Positions 1 to 7,834 of a DNA stretch of 64,000 nt are shown here, in pieces. The DNA is from Pontibacter aquaedesilientis (GTDB lineage: Bacteria; Bacteroidota; Bacteroidia; Cytophagales; Hymenobacteraceae). The translations under genes and the position numbers were made by a program. Each line of letters opens with the position of its first letter. Within the stretch, counting starts at the first letter, position 1. The notes under the pieces are model-generated. The model was not told where the DNA came from. It made no database searches and saw only the letters and a program-made list of their open reading frames with translations. Location of the stretch: the NCBI RefSeq assembly GCF_014773225.1, contig NZ_JACXAJ010000001.1:434001-498000 (forward strand), given 5' to 3'.

Positions 1-144
1 AGTTAAAACTGAGTAAGGGTACAAAATCGCAATGTATGTGTTCACTAATCAGGAAGAAAGGTATAAGCAAGGAGGATTTGAGTTGGATTTAACTTATGTT
101 CGTGAAAGCGCAACTGCGGCCAGGCTATCTCTGGCAAGCCAGGG

Positions 145-765
145 TTACTTTTTAGCGAGCACCCCTTCAAAGATAATACGCACCAGGCCATCGAATACCT
201 CCGACGCATTATCAGGTATAGCCTCTGTCAGTTGACCGGGCAGCTGCCGGGTATAGTCCGGATTGAAGATGGTTTCCAGTGCGCTGGCGTATAGAATAAC
301 AGCAAGTGACCGATTGATATCCTGACGCACATAGCCTTTCTCCATACCTTCCTGCAAGAGGGCGTTGAAGCGCATAAACGCTGCTTCTATCCTGTAGTCG
401 TGGAGAAGCTGCCAGCTACCCGGCGCGTGTTTACGGATATCGTCCATCAGCTGTCTGTTCACGGCCAGCAGCCGGCTGCCGACATAGCTGAAATAGCGGC
501 TCGCCTTTTCCTGGAATTGCAATTGGGAATCGCTCAGAATGCGCTCTATCTCTTGGCGACCCTCGGCAAGGTACTCTTTGATGACAGCTTTTAGCAAATC
601 TTCCTTTCCGTCAAAATACAGGTATAGGGTCTTCTTGCTCATGCCGAGCTGACGCGCCAGGTCTGCCATGAGCACTTTACTGTAGCCTTTCTCAAAAAAA
701 AGCTGACGGGCCAGCTGCAAAATGGCCTCGCGCGGGTCTTTGGGTGCTTGTGCTTCTATTGCCAT
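145..765 (-). CDS. TetR/AcrR-family transcriptional regulator
   Basis: The 206-residue protein has the standard TetR layout. An N-terminal helix-turn-helix (about residues 12-58) contains the typical core MSKKTLYLYFDGKEDLL, and an all-helical ligand-binding domain follows. Members of the family repress a neighbouring gene or themselves until a small molecule binds; the ligand here cannot be read from sequence. The gene reads out toward the left window edge, so its possible target may lie outside the window. Just upstream of the start is the partly symmetric TGTAACGTTCA (774-784), which could be an autoregulatory operator, though this is weak. Length and start are normal for the family. Confidence 0.88.
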   Translation of the reverse strand: MAIEAQAPKDPREAILQLARQLFFEKGYSKVLMADLARQLGMSKKTLYLYFDGKEDLLKAVIKEYLAEGRQEIERILSDSQLQFQEKASRYFSYVGSRLLAVNRQLMDDIRKHAPGSWQLLHDYRIEAAFMRFNALLQEGMEKGYVRQDINRSLAVILYASALETIFNPDYTRQLPGQLTEAIPDNASEVFDGLVRIIFEGVLAKK

Positions 766-1347
766 AGTCAGTTTGTAACGTTCAGGCGCAGGGCTTGGTT
801 GGGGATTGCAGGAGGATATGATGTAAACAGCAATTGATAGCCATAGAAGTCAGATCTCACAGCACTGGCTCGAGGTATATCGGAGCCATCGTTTCCGGCT
901 ATGGTAGCCGTAGCCCCATGTAAGCTATGCGCTGATCCCGGTTCATGTACTTTTGGGTTTTTTTAGAGAAGTGATGAATCTAAGCAATTGATTGTCAGGT
1001 GTAAGCGAAAGAAGAGTTTCGGAGAATTGAACTATGCTACTATACATTTATGCCAGCGCAATTGGCGTTGAAAATGTGAAGTTCTTAAAAAAAGCTTAAA
1101 AAGAATGCATTTAGGCTGTTTTCGGCTTAAGTGTTAAATTTTTATTAAAATTTTGAGGCAGAAGCTTGTGAAATAGCAGCAAGCCTTCTAAATTGCATTA
1201 TGCTGTTCAGGATAATGCATTAAGTACCTTAATGCGCTGCCAAACATTCAAGGGTAGGAGAAAGCCAGTTGGAAAGCCAGATTGTAATGATTTTACAGGA
1301 GTGGCATACTAATTGGTTATTACCATAAAACATTTAACTTTTAGCCG
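766..1347. other. Intergenic region with a short perfect dyad
   Basis: No open frame of convincing length or codon use is seen in these 580 bases between the divergently read TetR gene and the small membrane protein gene. The one clear structure is the dyad GCATTAAG-TAC-CTTAATGC at 1217-1235, with more GCATTA/TAATGC words just upstream. It could be an operator or a small hairpin. It lies about 110 bases before the next start codon. Confidence 0.4.
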
Positions 1348-1593
1348 ATGTTAGATATTATCAACTTTGTTGCTCTTGCCGGAATTTTCAACATCTGTTT
1401 CTTTTGGTACGCCTCTACTAAAATGGACACGAAGCCTGACCCGGTAAAAACCCTTGTTATTTCGTTTGTATTCTCTATTCCGCTTAGTTTCCTATTGATT
1501 GCCGTCTATACGACGATGTTGATTTACGCCGCCAGAACCGGTGCAAATGAGGACGCAATGTGGGAGTATATGGAGCAGGAAGAGCTACAATAA
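1348..1593 (+). CDS. Small two-TM membrane protein of unknown function
   Basis: This 81-residue protein has two hydrophobic segments, about residues 3-22 and 34-62, separated by the short polar loop KMDTKPDPVK. It ends in an acidic tail (EDAMWEYMEQEELQ). The frame is closed by a strong hairpin terminator 46 bases later, which supports it as a real single-gene unit. I recognise no family. The segment pattern suggests an inner-membrane protein with both ends on the same side. Confidence 0.6.
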   Translation: MLDIINFVALAGIFNICFFWYASTKMDTKPDPVKTLVISFVFSIPLSFLLIAVYTTMLIYAARTGANEDAMWEYMEQEELQ

Positions 1594-1639
1594 CAGCATA
1601 CTGACAACGGTATAGCATTGCTTGCCGGATTTGCAAAAC

Positions 1640-1690
1640 GCCTGCGGGGGCACTTGTTAACAACAGGTGCCCCCGCAGGCATTTTGTATC
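1640..1690 (+). terminator. Rho-independent-type terminator
   Basis: A GC-rich inverted repeat (GCCTGCGGGGGCAC... paired with ...GTGCCCCCGCAGGC, 1640-1680) is followed by ATTTTGT. It sits just after the small membrane protein gene and before the convergent hydrophilic-protein gene, so it probably serves both. Confidence 0.7.
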
Positions 1691-1702
1691 ATAGATGGTT
1701 CG

Positions 1703-1936
1703 TTACCGACTGCCGGCGCTGCTACCAATGTCCTGGCCGCCATCTTCTACGCTTTTGCCGCCCTGTCGACCGCCAGTGCGTGGCTCATTGCCTATGCTGC
1801 GTCCGGCCTGATCGTCCTCATCTGAACGGAACTTATCGTCCCCTTCCTTTTTCTGAGCAGTGGGGTGGATGTTTGGCACCTTGTTGCCTTTATTTATCAA
1901 ATCTTTGTTTTGGTCTTTATTCTTATCTGTGTTCAT
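1703..1936 (-). CDS. Small hydrophilic, probably disordered protein
   Basis: The 77-residue product has almost no hydrophobic residues. It is rich in Asp, Lys, Asn, Gly and Ser, with runs such as KNKDQNKDLINKGNK and GGRQGGKSVEDGG. That composition is hydrophilin-like. It lies directly downstream of, and on the same strand as, the first of three Arg/Tyr-rich disordered proteins (51-base gap), so co-transcription is likely. There is no signal peptide and no recognised domain. A role in stress or desiccation protection is an inference from composition and context only. Confidence 0.5.
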   Translation of the reverse strand: MNTDKNKDQNKDLINKGNKVPNIHPTAQKKEGDDKFRSDEDDQAGRSIGNEPRTGGRQGGKSVEDGGQDIGSSAGSR

Positions 1937-1987
1937 CTGTCTGCTTGGTTTAAATGTGTAATTTGATTTAATTCTATTTTATGATTC

Positions 1988-2623
1988 CTAATATCGGTCG
2001 TAGTCCGGGTTAGAGCCTGTGCGGTCTGGCGGGCCATAGCGTTGGGGGCGGTTCCTATAGTTGTCACGGTAGCTGCGCATTTCTCCAGTCATTGGGTTAT
2101 AAGGCCTGTTGTAGTCTGGGTCGGAAATTGAGTCGCCATCGTAGCCATAGCTCAGTGAGCCAGCCATGTTGCCATAGTTTTCGCCCGGACGGTGTCTATA
2201 CCTGTCCGGTCCATAGTTGGCCTCGAAATTACTTCTTCTGTTTCTGTCGTAATAGGTGCGCTCAGCTGCCTGCCTGCGTTCGCTTTCGTAGCGCGGCGGG
2301 CTGTCGTGCCTGTATGCGCCATCGCGGCCCTCGAAATTGCCTCTGCCACGGTTGTCGTCGTAGCTATGTCTGAATTGGTGGTCTGTATAGTTGTCGTTGT
2401 CCTGCAGGTTGCGGCTCCGGCGGTACACATAGTCACCTCCTTGCTGCGCCTGTCCGTGATGGCCCTGGTTGCCTCTGTTGAAGCCATCGTAAGTGGTCTC
2501 GTGGCGGTGGCCACTGTCCGTGTCCAAACGGTAGGCCCCGCGGTAATGCGATTCGTCTCTGTCCCAGTTTATGCTGCGGTCATCCCGTTGCTGCGGTCTG
2601 TCTCGCCAGTTATTCCTTTCCAT
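1988..2623 (-). CDS. Arg/Tyr/Asp/Gly-rich low-complexity protein (copy 1)
   Basis: The 211-residue product is dominated by R, Y, D, N, G, S and H, with very few aliphatic residues (for example YRDNYRNRPQRYGPPDRTG). It has no signal peptide, no membrane segment and no recognisable fold. It is read divergently from a similar gene starting at 2765, and a third similar gene follows at 3523. All three begin with a comparable M-[ER]-[RD]-N-x-[RW] N-terminus. Long shadow frames on the other strand result from the biased composition. Regularly interspersed Arg and Tyr resemble the sticker pattern of phase-separating proteins, which is an inference. The family is unknown to me. Confidence 0.65.
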   Translation of the reverse strand: MERNNWRDRPQQRDDRSINWDRDESHYRGAYRLDTDSGHRHETTYDGFNRGNQGHHGQAQQGGDYVYRRSRNLQDNDNYTDHQFRHSYDDNRGRGNFEGRDGAYRHDSPPRYESERRQAAERTYYDRNRRSNFEANYGPDRYRHRPGENYGNMAGSLSYGYDGDSISDPDYNRPYNPMTGEMRSYRDNYRNRPQRYGPPDRTGSNPDYDRY

Positions 2624-2764
2624 AGTTAAAGTTGTTTCTTGCGTTATTCTCTCCTTTATAAACGGGTATTCAAGATTGGAGTTTACACCTCCGGAATTAA
2701 CCCAAAGCGAGGGCGTGCCCGTAAATACAACTGGTAAGCATGTTCATTTTAAAACTTTGATGCT

Positions 2765-3448
2765 ATGAGAAACAACAGAGAGGAAAATCGCAACTACCGT
2801 GATCTGGAACCACGCTGGGCACATGGCCACCACCATGGCGAAAATTCTGACCGTGGCAATTATACCGTTGACTCCCACTTCAATAGAGGGTATGGTGCGC
2901 AAGAAGACGATTACTATGATTCTCGTTCCTTCAACACAAATACTGACCATGGGTATGGGACAAGGCAGGGGCGCTTTCAGCCCGGAGGAGCACAGTACAG
3001 CGGCCGTGATTTTGCCTCGCGTGACTCTGGCAGCAGCCACAACCCTTATGGCATGAGTTACATACCTGATGATAGCTATAACTCTGGCCGCCACTATGAC
3101 CCAGATGCGAACTACGACAACCGCGACTACGAGGACCTGCGCCGACCAGGCAGTTCCCGGGTGCGTCCAACTTCATACAATGAGCGCTTTGGCCATGATA
3201 TAGACCGTAGTCGCGACCATGATGAGCAAGCCTTCAGAGGGCATTCAGCCATCGGCGATTACGAATCCTACCGTCGCTACGAGATGGGTAACCCAGCGTA
3301 TGACAACGACTACAGCGGAGGTTTTGCAGGACGTACGCACACCGAGGGGCGCGACCACTTTGGGGAAGACACCAGTTACAGCAACATGGGCAGCTGGAAC
3401 CAGAACCGACGAGAACGCCGCTTCGAAGATCGCCATAACCGTCATTAA
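2765..3448 (+). CDS. Arg/Tyr/Asp/Gly-rich low-complexity protein (copy 2)
   Basis: This 227-residue protein of the same composition class as the divergent neighbour starts MRNNREENRNYRD and ends in the basic stretch NQNRRERRFEDRHNRH. Tyrosines occur every five to ten residues, usually beside Asp, Arg or Gly (DDYYDSR, NYDNRDYED, YESYRRYE). It has no signal peptide, transmembrane segment or cysteine. It shares the intergenic region 2624-2764 with copy 1, so common regulation is plausible. It probably lies in a unit with copy 3, whose start is 75 bases after its stop. Function is unknown. Confidence 0.65.
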   Translation: MRNNREENRNYRDLEPRWAHGHHHGENSDRGNYTVDSHFNRGYGAQEDDYYDSRSFNTNTDHGYGTRQGRFQPGGAQYSGRDFASRDSGSSHNPYGMSYIPDDSYNSGRHYDPDANYDNRDYEDLRRPGSSRVRPTSYNERFGHDIDRSRDHDEQAFRGHSAIGDYESYRRYEMGNPAYDNDYSGGFAGRTHTEGRDHFGEDTSYSNMGSWNQNRRERRFEDRHNRH

Positions 3449-3522
3449 CGCTAATACTAACAACAGATCTGACTGACAGCAGGAACCAGTATACCGACTG
3501 TTTTATACCTAATATTAAAACG

Positions 3523-4044
3523 ATGAGAGATAACAGAGAGCAGAACTACGGCGACTATAGCCGACAATATGAGCGGGAGCATCCACACCACCAGGAAAGG
3601 CATTTTGAAAGACACGGACAGTCCAGGGCAAATGAAGAAAGCGGTTTGGGGCAGCGTTACCGGGCGCAGCACGGCCAGGCGTATGGCCGACGGGGCGGTG
3701 ACCAGGGGATGCGGGAAGACTACTACAACACGATTTACGATACCACTAACTACACCGGTGTGCCGCGCCACGATGACTACGGCCTGCCACACGGCCCCGA
3801 AAACGACCTGGACCGTATAAGCTGGGGAAACCCGCAGTTCTACAACCCTGACAGTTTCGGCCGTACCCGCTACCGTTACAGTACTGGCTATAATCCAAAC
3901 TATGATAATCCTGAGGAGGGCGATTTGTATCGCAACTTCGATAGTCGCGGTAACCATGGCTACCGTCACGATGGAGCCTACGGTAATGTTGATGAATTCC
4001 GGGATTTCGGAGACGATCATTATGGTTCTAAAAACAGGTACTGA
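3523..4044 (+). CDS. Arg/Tyr/Asp/Gly-rich low-complexity protein (copy 3)
   Basis: The 173-residue product starts MRDNREQNYGDYSRQYERE, close to the N-terminus of copy 2 (MRNNREENRNYRD). Its composition is again R/Y/D/G/H/N-rich with almost no hydrophobic core (for example YRYSTGYNPNYDNPEEGDLYRNFDSRG). A clear terminator hairpin follows about 100 bases downstream and closes the cluster. No domain is recognised. The shared start and composition argue that the three genes are paralogues that have diverged without fold constraints. Confidence 0.65.
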   Translation: MRDNREQNYGDYSRQYEREHPHHQERHFERHGQSRANEESGLGQRYRAQHGQAYGRRGGDQGMREDYYNTIYDTTNYTGVPRHDDYGLPHGPENDLDRISWGNPQFYNPDSFGRTRYRYSTGYNPNYDNPEEGDLYRNFDSRGNHGYRHDGAYGNVDEFRDFGDDHYGSKNRY

Positions 4045-4141
4045 AGAGTTTAGAAGGCAAATCCTTTGGGAGTTGTATACTTATTTGGATTTTGCCGTAT
4101 AAGCTACTATACATTAGTATTGAATTTCCATCTGAGAAAGG

Positions 4142-4168
4142 CCACAGCGTCACAGCTGTGGTTTTTTT
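4142..4168 (+). terminator. Intrinsic terminator of the low-complexity cluster
   Basis: The hairpin CCACAGC-GTCACA-GCTGTGG is followed directly by seven T residues. It lies between the third low-complexity gene and the SRPBCC gene. Confidence 0.85.
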
Positions 4169-4222
4169 CATATTTTAAGAATCTTTTAAATAGGATTAAA
4201 ATTATTTTTATTGAAACAAATT

Positions 4223-4230
4223 TACTTTTG
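4223..4230 (+). promoter_or_regulatory. Bacteroidota -7 element (TACTTTTG)
   Basis: TACTTTTG matches the TAnnTTTG -7 consensus exactly and lies 11 bases before the ATG at 4242. No good -33 TTG is seen at the usual spacing, so the assignment rests on the -7 box and its position. Confidence 0.5.
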
Positions 4231-4241
4231 CCTAGACTTCT

Positions 4242-4793
4242 ATGAATCCTCTAAAGTCATTAATTCTGGGAGCGATCACGTTGGTAGCCATCTTGGCTAT
4301 AATTTCCATCAGCTTGCCCAGGCACATTTATATACAGCGTGACATACTCATTCAGGCACCTGCTGAGGCTGCCTATGAGCAAATCAGTGATATCCGTAAC
4401 TGGCCCAACTGGTTACCCGGACATCACCACGAACCTGCCCGCGCAGTGATGCAGGCTAGTCAGCCCCATGGCATAGGAACCAAACATAGTTGGGTCAGTC
4501 AGCGAAGCGGTATAAAGCCGGGCGTGGTCACGATCGTGTCGGCTGAGCCACACAAAAGGCTAGTCACCAATCTGGAGTTTGAAGGGGAAGAAAAGGCCCA
4601 CAGTACATTTACGCTCCTTGAAACAGCGGAAGGCACTCTACTTACCTGGCACTTCGAAAAATACATGGGCGACCATCCACTCCGTAAATTTTCGGGCTTG
4701 CTGCTCGATAGCACCCTGGGCGAAGAGTTTGAGGATGGACTGGAAAACATTAAGCGGGAGGTGGAATCCCAACGTCTGCTCACTGAGAACTAG
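4242..4793 (+). CDS. SRPBCC (polyketide cyclase/START-like) family protein
   Basis: This 183-residue protein has one N-terminal membrane segment (about residues 7-25), then an SRPBCC-type lipid/ligand-binding domain. The domain starts with the typical strand HIYIQRDILIQAPAEAAYEQISDIRNWPNW; the APAEaay..IsDirnWpnW pattern is the family hallmark. The fold forms a hydrophobic cavity, and here it is probably anchored in the inner membrane. The ligand is unknown. It appears to be a single-gene unit, with a promoter element just upstream and a terminator 33 bases after the stop. Confidence 0.8.
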   Translation: MNPLKSLILGAITLVAILAIISISLPRHIYIQRDILIQAPAEAAYEQISDIRNWPNWLPGHHHEPARAVMQASQPHGIGTKHSWVSQRSGIKPGVVTIVSAEPHKRLVTNLEFEGEEKAHSTFTLLETAEGTLLTWHFEKYMGDHPLRKFSGLLLDSTLGEEFEDGLENIKREVESQRLLTEN

Positions 4794-4826
4794 GCAACTT
4801 CTGATTAACGTGAACCATTACCTTTC

Positions 4827-4857
4827 ATGCAGCTAAGATCCTTGGCTGCATTTTTTT
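4827..4857 (+). terminator. Intrinsic terminator
   Basis: The stem ATGCAGC...GCTGCAT, with an inner AAG/CTT extension, is followed by seven T residues. It ends the SRPBCC transcript. Confidence 0.85.
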
Positions 4858-4992
4858 GTGCCTTTCTCAGATGATCATAATCCTCCGTTATGGCGGTCTG
4901 GTCATCGTCTATCGGTTGCTCCTCAACCGTATTATCGGGGAACTGCCTGGCAGTGCTTTCCTAATAACGATCTAAAGGTATAGGTGTGGGTG

Positions 4993-5892
4993 CTACAATG
5001 CCGGAGCCTTAGAAATATCTTTGACTACAGGAGCAGGGTAGGCTTCGGTCTTAAAAGAAGCGACTTTTTTGTAGAGTTTGCCCTTATCAGCTTTGGAGGA
5101 AAGGAAAAGCGTTACTTGTGAGGTGTTATAATGGCTGGAAAGATCGGTCAGCAGATCAGGTATACCGTCGTGGTCGAGGTCGCCGGCCCAGAGCAGCACA
5201 TAGATGGCGCTCTCAAAATCCTCGTCAGTGGCCAGCACCTGGCTAATTTTTCTTCCTTGCTTTGTGCCGCTTATTTTCCAGCTATAGTTTCGGATGGAGT
5301 AGGAGGCGGAACTTTCGTCTTTTATGCTGTCACCTCTGGCCTCCAAGGTATAGGTTTTTCCTTTATACTTGAGATTGATAGCCGTATTGGGTAAAATTGC
5401 TTGATCCGGATAGCCTACCGTGTCCACGGGGCCGGCTTTGAGCTGGTCTATACCTGCGATAAGCAGCAGTGTGTTCGGAAATTCGCTGCTTACTTCACGT
5501 CCCGACATTACTTGTTTGCCTTTATCGTTAACGGGATCAAAGAAAGGCTGTACCTGAATACGGACAGGGCGCAACCGAAAAGTGCTGTCCTCGAAAACCA
5601 GTCCCAGCCATTGCTTTTTTTCTACTCCTTGCCATACCTCACGCTTGTGAAAGCGGCCTTCCGTCAAAAGCTTAACCGCTGTCTTGGGTTCTGGTGCCAG
5701 ATCAGTTGTGTCAATGGCAAAGTGTTGTAATTCATCTTCGGCAGGTTGGGTAATCGTATCGGTGTTTTCGGCCGACTGGGCGTCTGTATCTGTTATTTGC
5801 GTGTGATCCGTCTTGTTTTCAATGGCTTTGTTAGGCTTGGAATTACAGGCCACCAGAGTCAGCATACAGAAAATAAACAGCGGGTAACGCAT
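4993..5892 (-). CDS. Lipoprotein with a C-terminal FG-GAP-like calcium-binding stretch
   Basis: The 299-residue protein begins with a lipoprotein signal, MRYPLFIFCMLTLVAC, and a lipobox LVAC with the cysteine at residue 16. A Thr/Asp/Glu-rich linker to about residue 60 follows. Near residue 235 the motif GDLDHDGIPDLLTDLS is a DxDxDGxxD calcium loop of the kind found in FG-GAP/VCBS repeats. I do not recognise the whole family; similar hypothetical lipoproteins are common in Bacteroidota. It is probably anchored in the outer or inner membrane facing the periplasm. It is the next gene on the strand after dapA but is separated from it by a hairpin. Confidence 0.7.
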   Translation of the reverse strand: MRYPLFIFCMLTLVACNSKPNKAIENKTDHTQITDTDAQSAENTDTITQPAEDELQHFAIDTTDLAPEPKTAVKLLTEGRFHKREVWQGVEKKQWLGLVFEDSTFRLRPVRIQVQPFFDPVNDKGKQVMSGREVSSEFPNTLLLIAGIDQLKAGPVDTVGYPDQAILPNTAINLKYKGKTYTLEARGDSIKDESSASYSIRNYSWKISGTKQGRKISQVLATDEDFESAIYVLLWAGDLDHDGIPDLLTDLSSHYNTSQVTLFLSSKADKGKLYKKVASFKTEAYPAPVVKDISKAPAL

Positions 5893-5951
5893 TGTAGTAA
5901 GGCTAATTCGATAGAAGAAGGCTAATATAGCAAAATATTTTTTCGGAAGCC

Positions 5952-5987
5952 CTTAAAATAGAAAGGCCGGTTTACACCAGCCTTTCT
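5952..5987 (-). terminator. Terminator downstream of dapA
   Basis: AGAAAGGC...GCCTTTCT (5960-5987) forms a stem with one internal mismatch. Read on the minus strand it is followed by ATTTTAA. It lies between the dapA stop and the lipoprotein gene. Confidence 0.6.
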
Positions 5988-6017
5988 TACACATCTTAAT
6001 TATTAAAACAGCTATAC

Positions 6018-6887
6018 CTAAAGGAGGCTAAATAACCTGTCCTTGAGGCCGGCTGAGGCTTCTACCAACGGCAAACGCACAGCAGGTGAACATACGCTGA
6101 AGCGCTCCAGCAAGGCTTTCACGCCTACGGGGTTGCCCTCTTCATACATCATCGGGTTGATGTCCACGAATTCGTAAAGCAGGTCAGCGGCTTCTTTGAA
6201 TTTGTACTCTAACCCCAAACGGATCATGTGGCTGAATTTCTCAGGGAAAGCATTGGCAAGCACCGAAATTACCCCTACAGCACCAAAGGAGATCATGGGA
6301 AGGGTAAGCATGTCGTCGCCGCTAATCAACATAAAGTCGGCTGGCTTGTGCTTGGCAATGTGCATGCATTGCTCTAGGTTGCCGGAAGCTTCCTTTATAC
6401 CTATGATGTTGTCATGCGCAGCCAGTCGTACTGTGGTTTCCGGCGCGATGTTGCTGCCTGTTCGACCCGGCACGTTGTATAGTATAACCGGCACCGGGCA
6501 TGCGTTGGCCACCTGTACGTAGTGCTGGTAGATGCCTTGCTGCGATGGTTTATTATAGTAAGGGCTCACCGAAAGCACGGCGGTTATACATTCCAGGTCT
6601 GTTTTTTCGATCGTCTCCAGCACATGTTGCGTGTTGTTACCACCCAGTCCGTAGACCAGGGGTACACGTCCATTCACGTGCTTTTTAACGAAGGCCAATA
6701 TTTCGGCTTTTTCAGCCGCAGTAGTCGTTACCGATTCACCTGTGGTGCCGTTCACCACCAGGTATTCCACACCACCACCTATGGTAAAGTCAAGTAACTG
6801 GCGCAGCCCATCGTAGTCTACGTCCAGGCTGCTGGTAAAAGGCGTAACCAAGGCAACACCTGTTCCTCTTAATTTATCTTGTATCAT
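6018..6887 (-). CDS. dapA: 4-hydroxy-tetrahydrodipicolinate synthase
   Basis: The enzyme condenses pyruvate with aspartate semialdehyde, the first committed step of lysine and diaminopimelate synthesis in the cytoplasm. The 289-residue protein is full length for the family. It has the early motif NGTTGES (about 46-52), the catalytic tyrosine in LYNVPGRTG (Tyr137), and the Schiff-base lysine in GIKEASG (Lys165). It appears monocistronic, with a hairpin terminator after it. The usual lysine-biosynthesis partners are not adjacent in the window. Confidence 0.97.
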   Translation of the reverse strand: MIQDKLRGTGVALVTPFTSSLDVDYDGLRQLLDFTIGGGVEYLVVNGTTGESVTTTAAEKAEILAFVKKHVNGRVPLVYGLGGNNTQHVLETIEKTDLECITAVLSVSPYYNKPSQQGIYQHYVQVANACPVPVILYNVPGRTGSNIAPETTVRLAAHDNIIGIKEASGNLEQCMHIAKHKPADFMLISGDDMLTLPMISFGAVGVISVLANAFPEKFSHMIRLGLEYKFKEAADLLYEFVDINPMMYEEGNPVGVKALLERFSVCSPAVRLPLVEASAGLKDRLFSLL

Positions 6888-6950
6888 GCGCTGTTTTTTC
6901 TAGAGCACGAAGTTCGAATTATCCAACGGATTCTCCAAACAGGAACGAGC

Positions 6951-7088
6951 AATTCGTTGATCTTTAATTGTTATGCGTTGTTCGTGAATCCCGTAGACGT
7001 ATATACCTGAAATCCCTAACTGAGCTCAACAAAATTTTAACATCTGATACTACCTGCTTTTCACAATCAACGAACAACGATCAACGAA
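6951..7088. repeat. Imperfect intergenic inverted repeat (TTCGTTGATC family)
   Basis: The left part (6951-6994) reads ATTCGTTGATC...GTTGTTCGTGAAT. The right part (7066-7088) reads ATCAACGAACAACGATCAACGAA, whose reverse complement contains TTCGTTGATCGTTGTTCGTTGAT. The arms are about 70 bases apart in the gap between dapA and the response-regulator gene. No open frame is seen there. Confidence 0.5.
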
Positions 7089-7095
7089 AAAAAGC

Positions 7096-7830
7096 CTACT
7101 GTATATTGTTTTCCTCTACCCAATGCAGGAATTGCTCTTTGTATACCTCACCAATCGGGATCTCTTTATTACCGATTCGGATACGGCTCTTCTCAATGCT
7201 GTCGATTTTTTGCAGGGCGACAATGAAGGAGCGGTGCACGCGCATGAACTTTGTTTCTGGCAGTTTTTCCATCGCCTTGTTCATCGAGAGCAGCGTGATA
7301 ATCTTCTGGTCTTTGGTCTGGATGATGATATAATCTTTAAGTCCTTCGATCCAGAGAATGTCTTTGAAGTCTACCCGCAAGGTCTTGTAATCGGCCTTCA
7401 CAAACATGAAGTCGTGCTCGGCGGGTAACGCAGCAGCTGGTGCGGCTGGGGCTTCCTGGGCTTTGCCGTTGCGCTGCAGCCGCTCTTGGGCTTTGGTTAC
7501 GGCCTTGAGGAAACGGTCGTAAGGTATAGGCTTGAGCAGGTAGTCCACGGCATCCTGATTAAAACCCTCCAAGGCATAGTCTGGGTAGGCGGTGGTGAAA
7601 ATAATGAGCGGCTGGTGCTTGAGAATGTTCAGAAACTGTATACCTGTCAGCTCGGGCATTTCGATGTCGAGGAACATGAGGTCGATCTGTTCTTCCTGCA
7701 GTACCTGCATGGCTTCGGTCGCGCTCGAACAGGTTTTCACCAGCTTAAGAAACGGCAGTTTGCTCACATAGCTCTCAATGATGTCGAGGGCCAGGGGCTC
7801 ATCGTCTACGGCAAGGCAGCGGATCGTCAT
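7096..7830 (-). CDS. LytTR-family response regulator
   Basis: The 244-residue cytoplasmic regulator has an N-terminal receiver domain. DDEPLA carries the acidic pocket, FLDIEMP the phosphoacceptor Asp, TTAY the switch Thr and LLKPI the conserved Lys. An Ala/Pro-rich linker leads to a C-terminal LytTR DNA-binding domain (from about residue 145; MRVHRSFIV and IPIGEVYKEQFL). I chose the start at 7830 (MTIRCLAVDDEPL). A longer in-frame start would place a non-homologous 26-residue leader before the receiver strand and overlap the kinase gene. The start lies only four bases after the kinase stop, so the two form an operon. Confidence 0.95.
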   Translation of the reverse strand: MTIRCLAVDDEPLALDIIESYVSKLPFLKLVKTCSSATEAMQVLQEEQIDLMFLDIEMPELTGIQFLNILKHQPLIIFTTAYPDYALEGFNQDAVDYLLKPIPYDRFLKAVTKAQERLQRNGKAQEAPAAPAAALPAEHDFMFVKADYKTLRVDFKDILWIEGLKDYIIIQTKDQKIITLLSMNKAMEKLPETKFMRVHRSFIVALQKIDSIEKSRIRIGNKEIPIGEVYKEQFLHWVEENNIQ

Positions 7831-7834
7831 AGTT

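Noticed and set aside
32..235. 67-codon plus-strand frame at the window start
   Set aside because: It overlaps the 3' end of the TetR gene on the other strand and its sequence has no family resemblance or sensible composition.
1618..1953. 111-codon plus-strand frame
   Set aside because: It begins inside the terminator region and is Cys/Arg/Pro-rich with no plausible fold; the opposing 77-residue hydrophilic frame fits the cluster better.
2092..4020. Long antisense and alternate-frame ORFs across the disordered-protein cluster (for example 2192-2629, 3457-4020)
   Set aside because: They arise from the biased codon composition of the Arg/Tyr/Asp genes. The Val/Thr/Ala-rich translations are typical shadows and lack shared starts.
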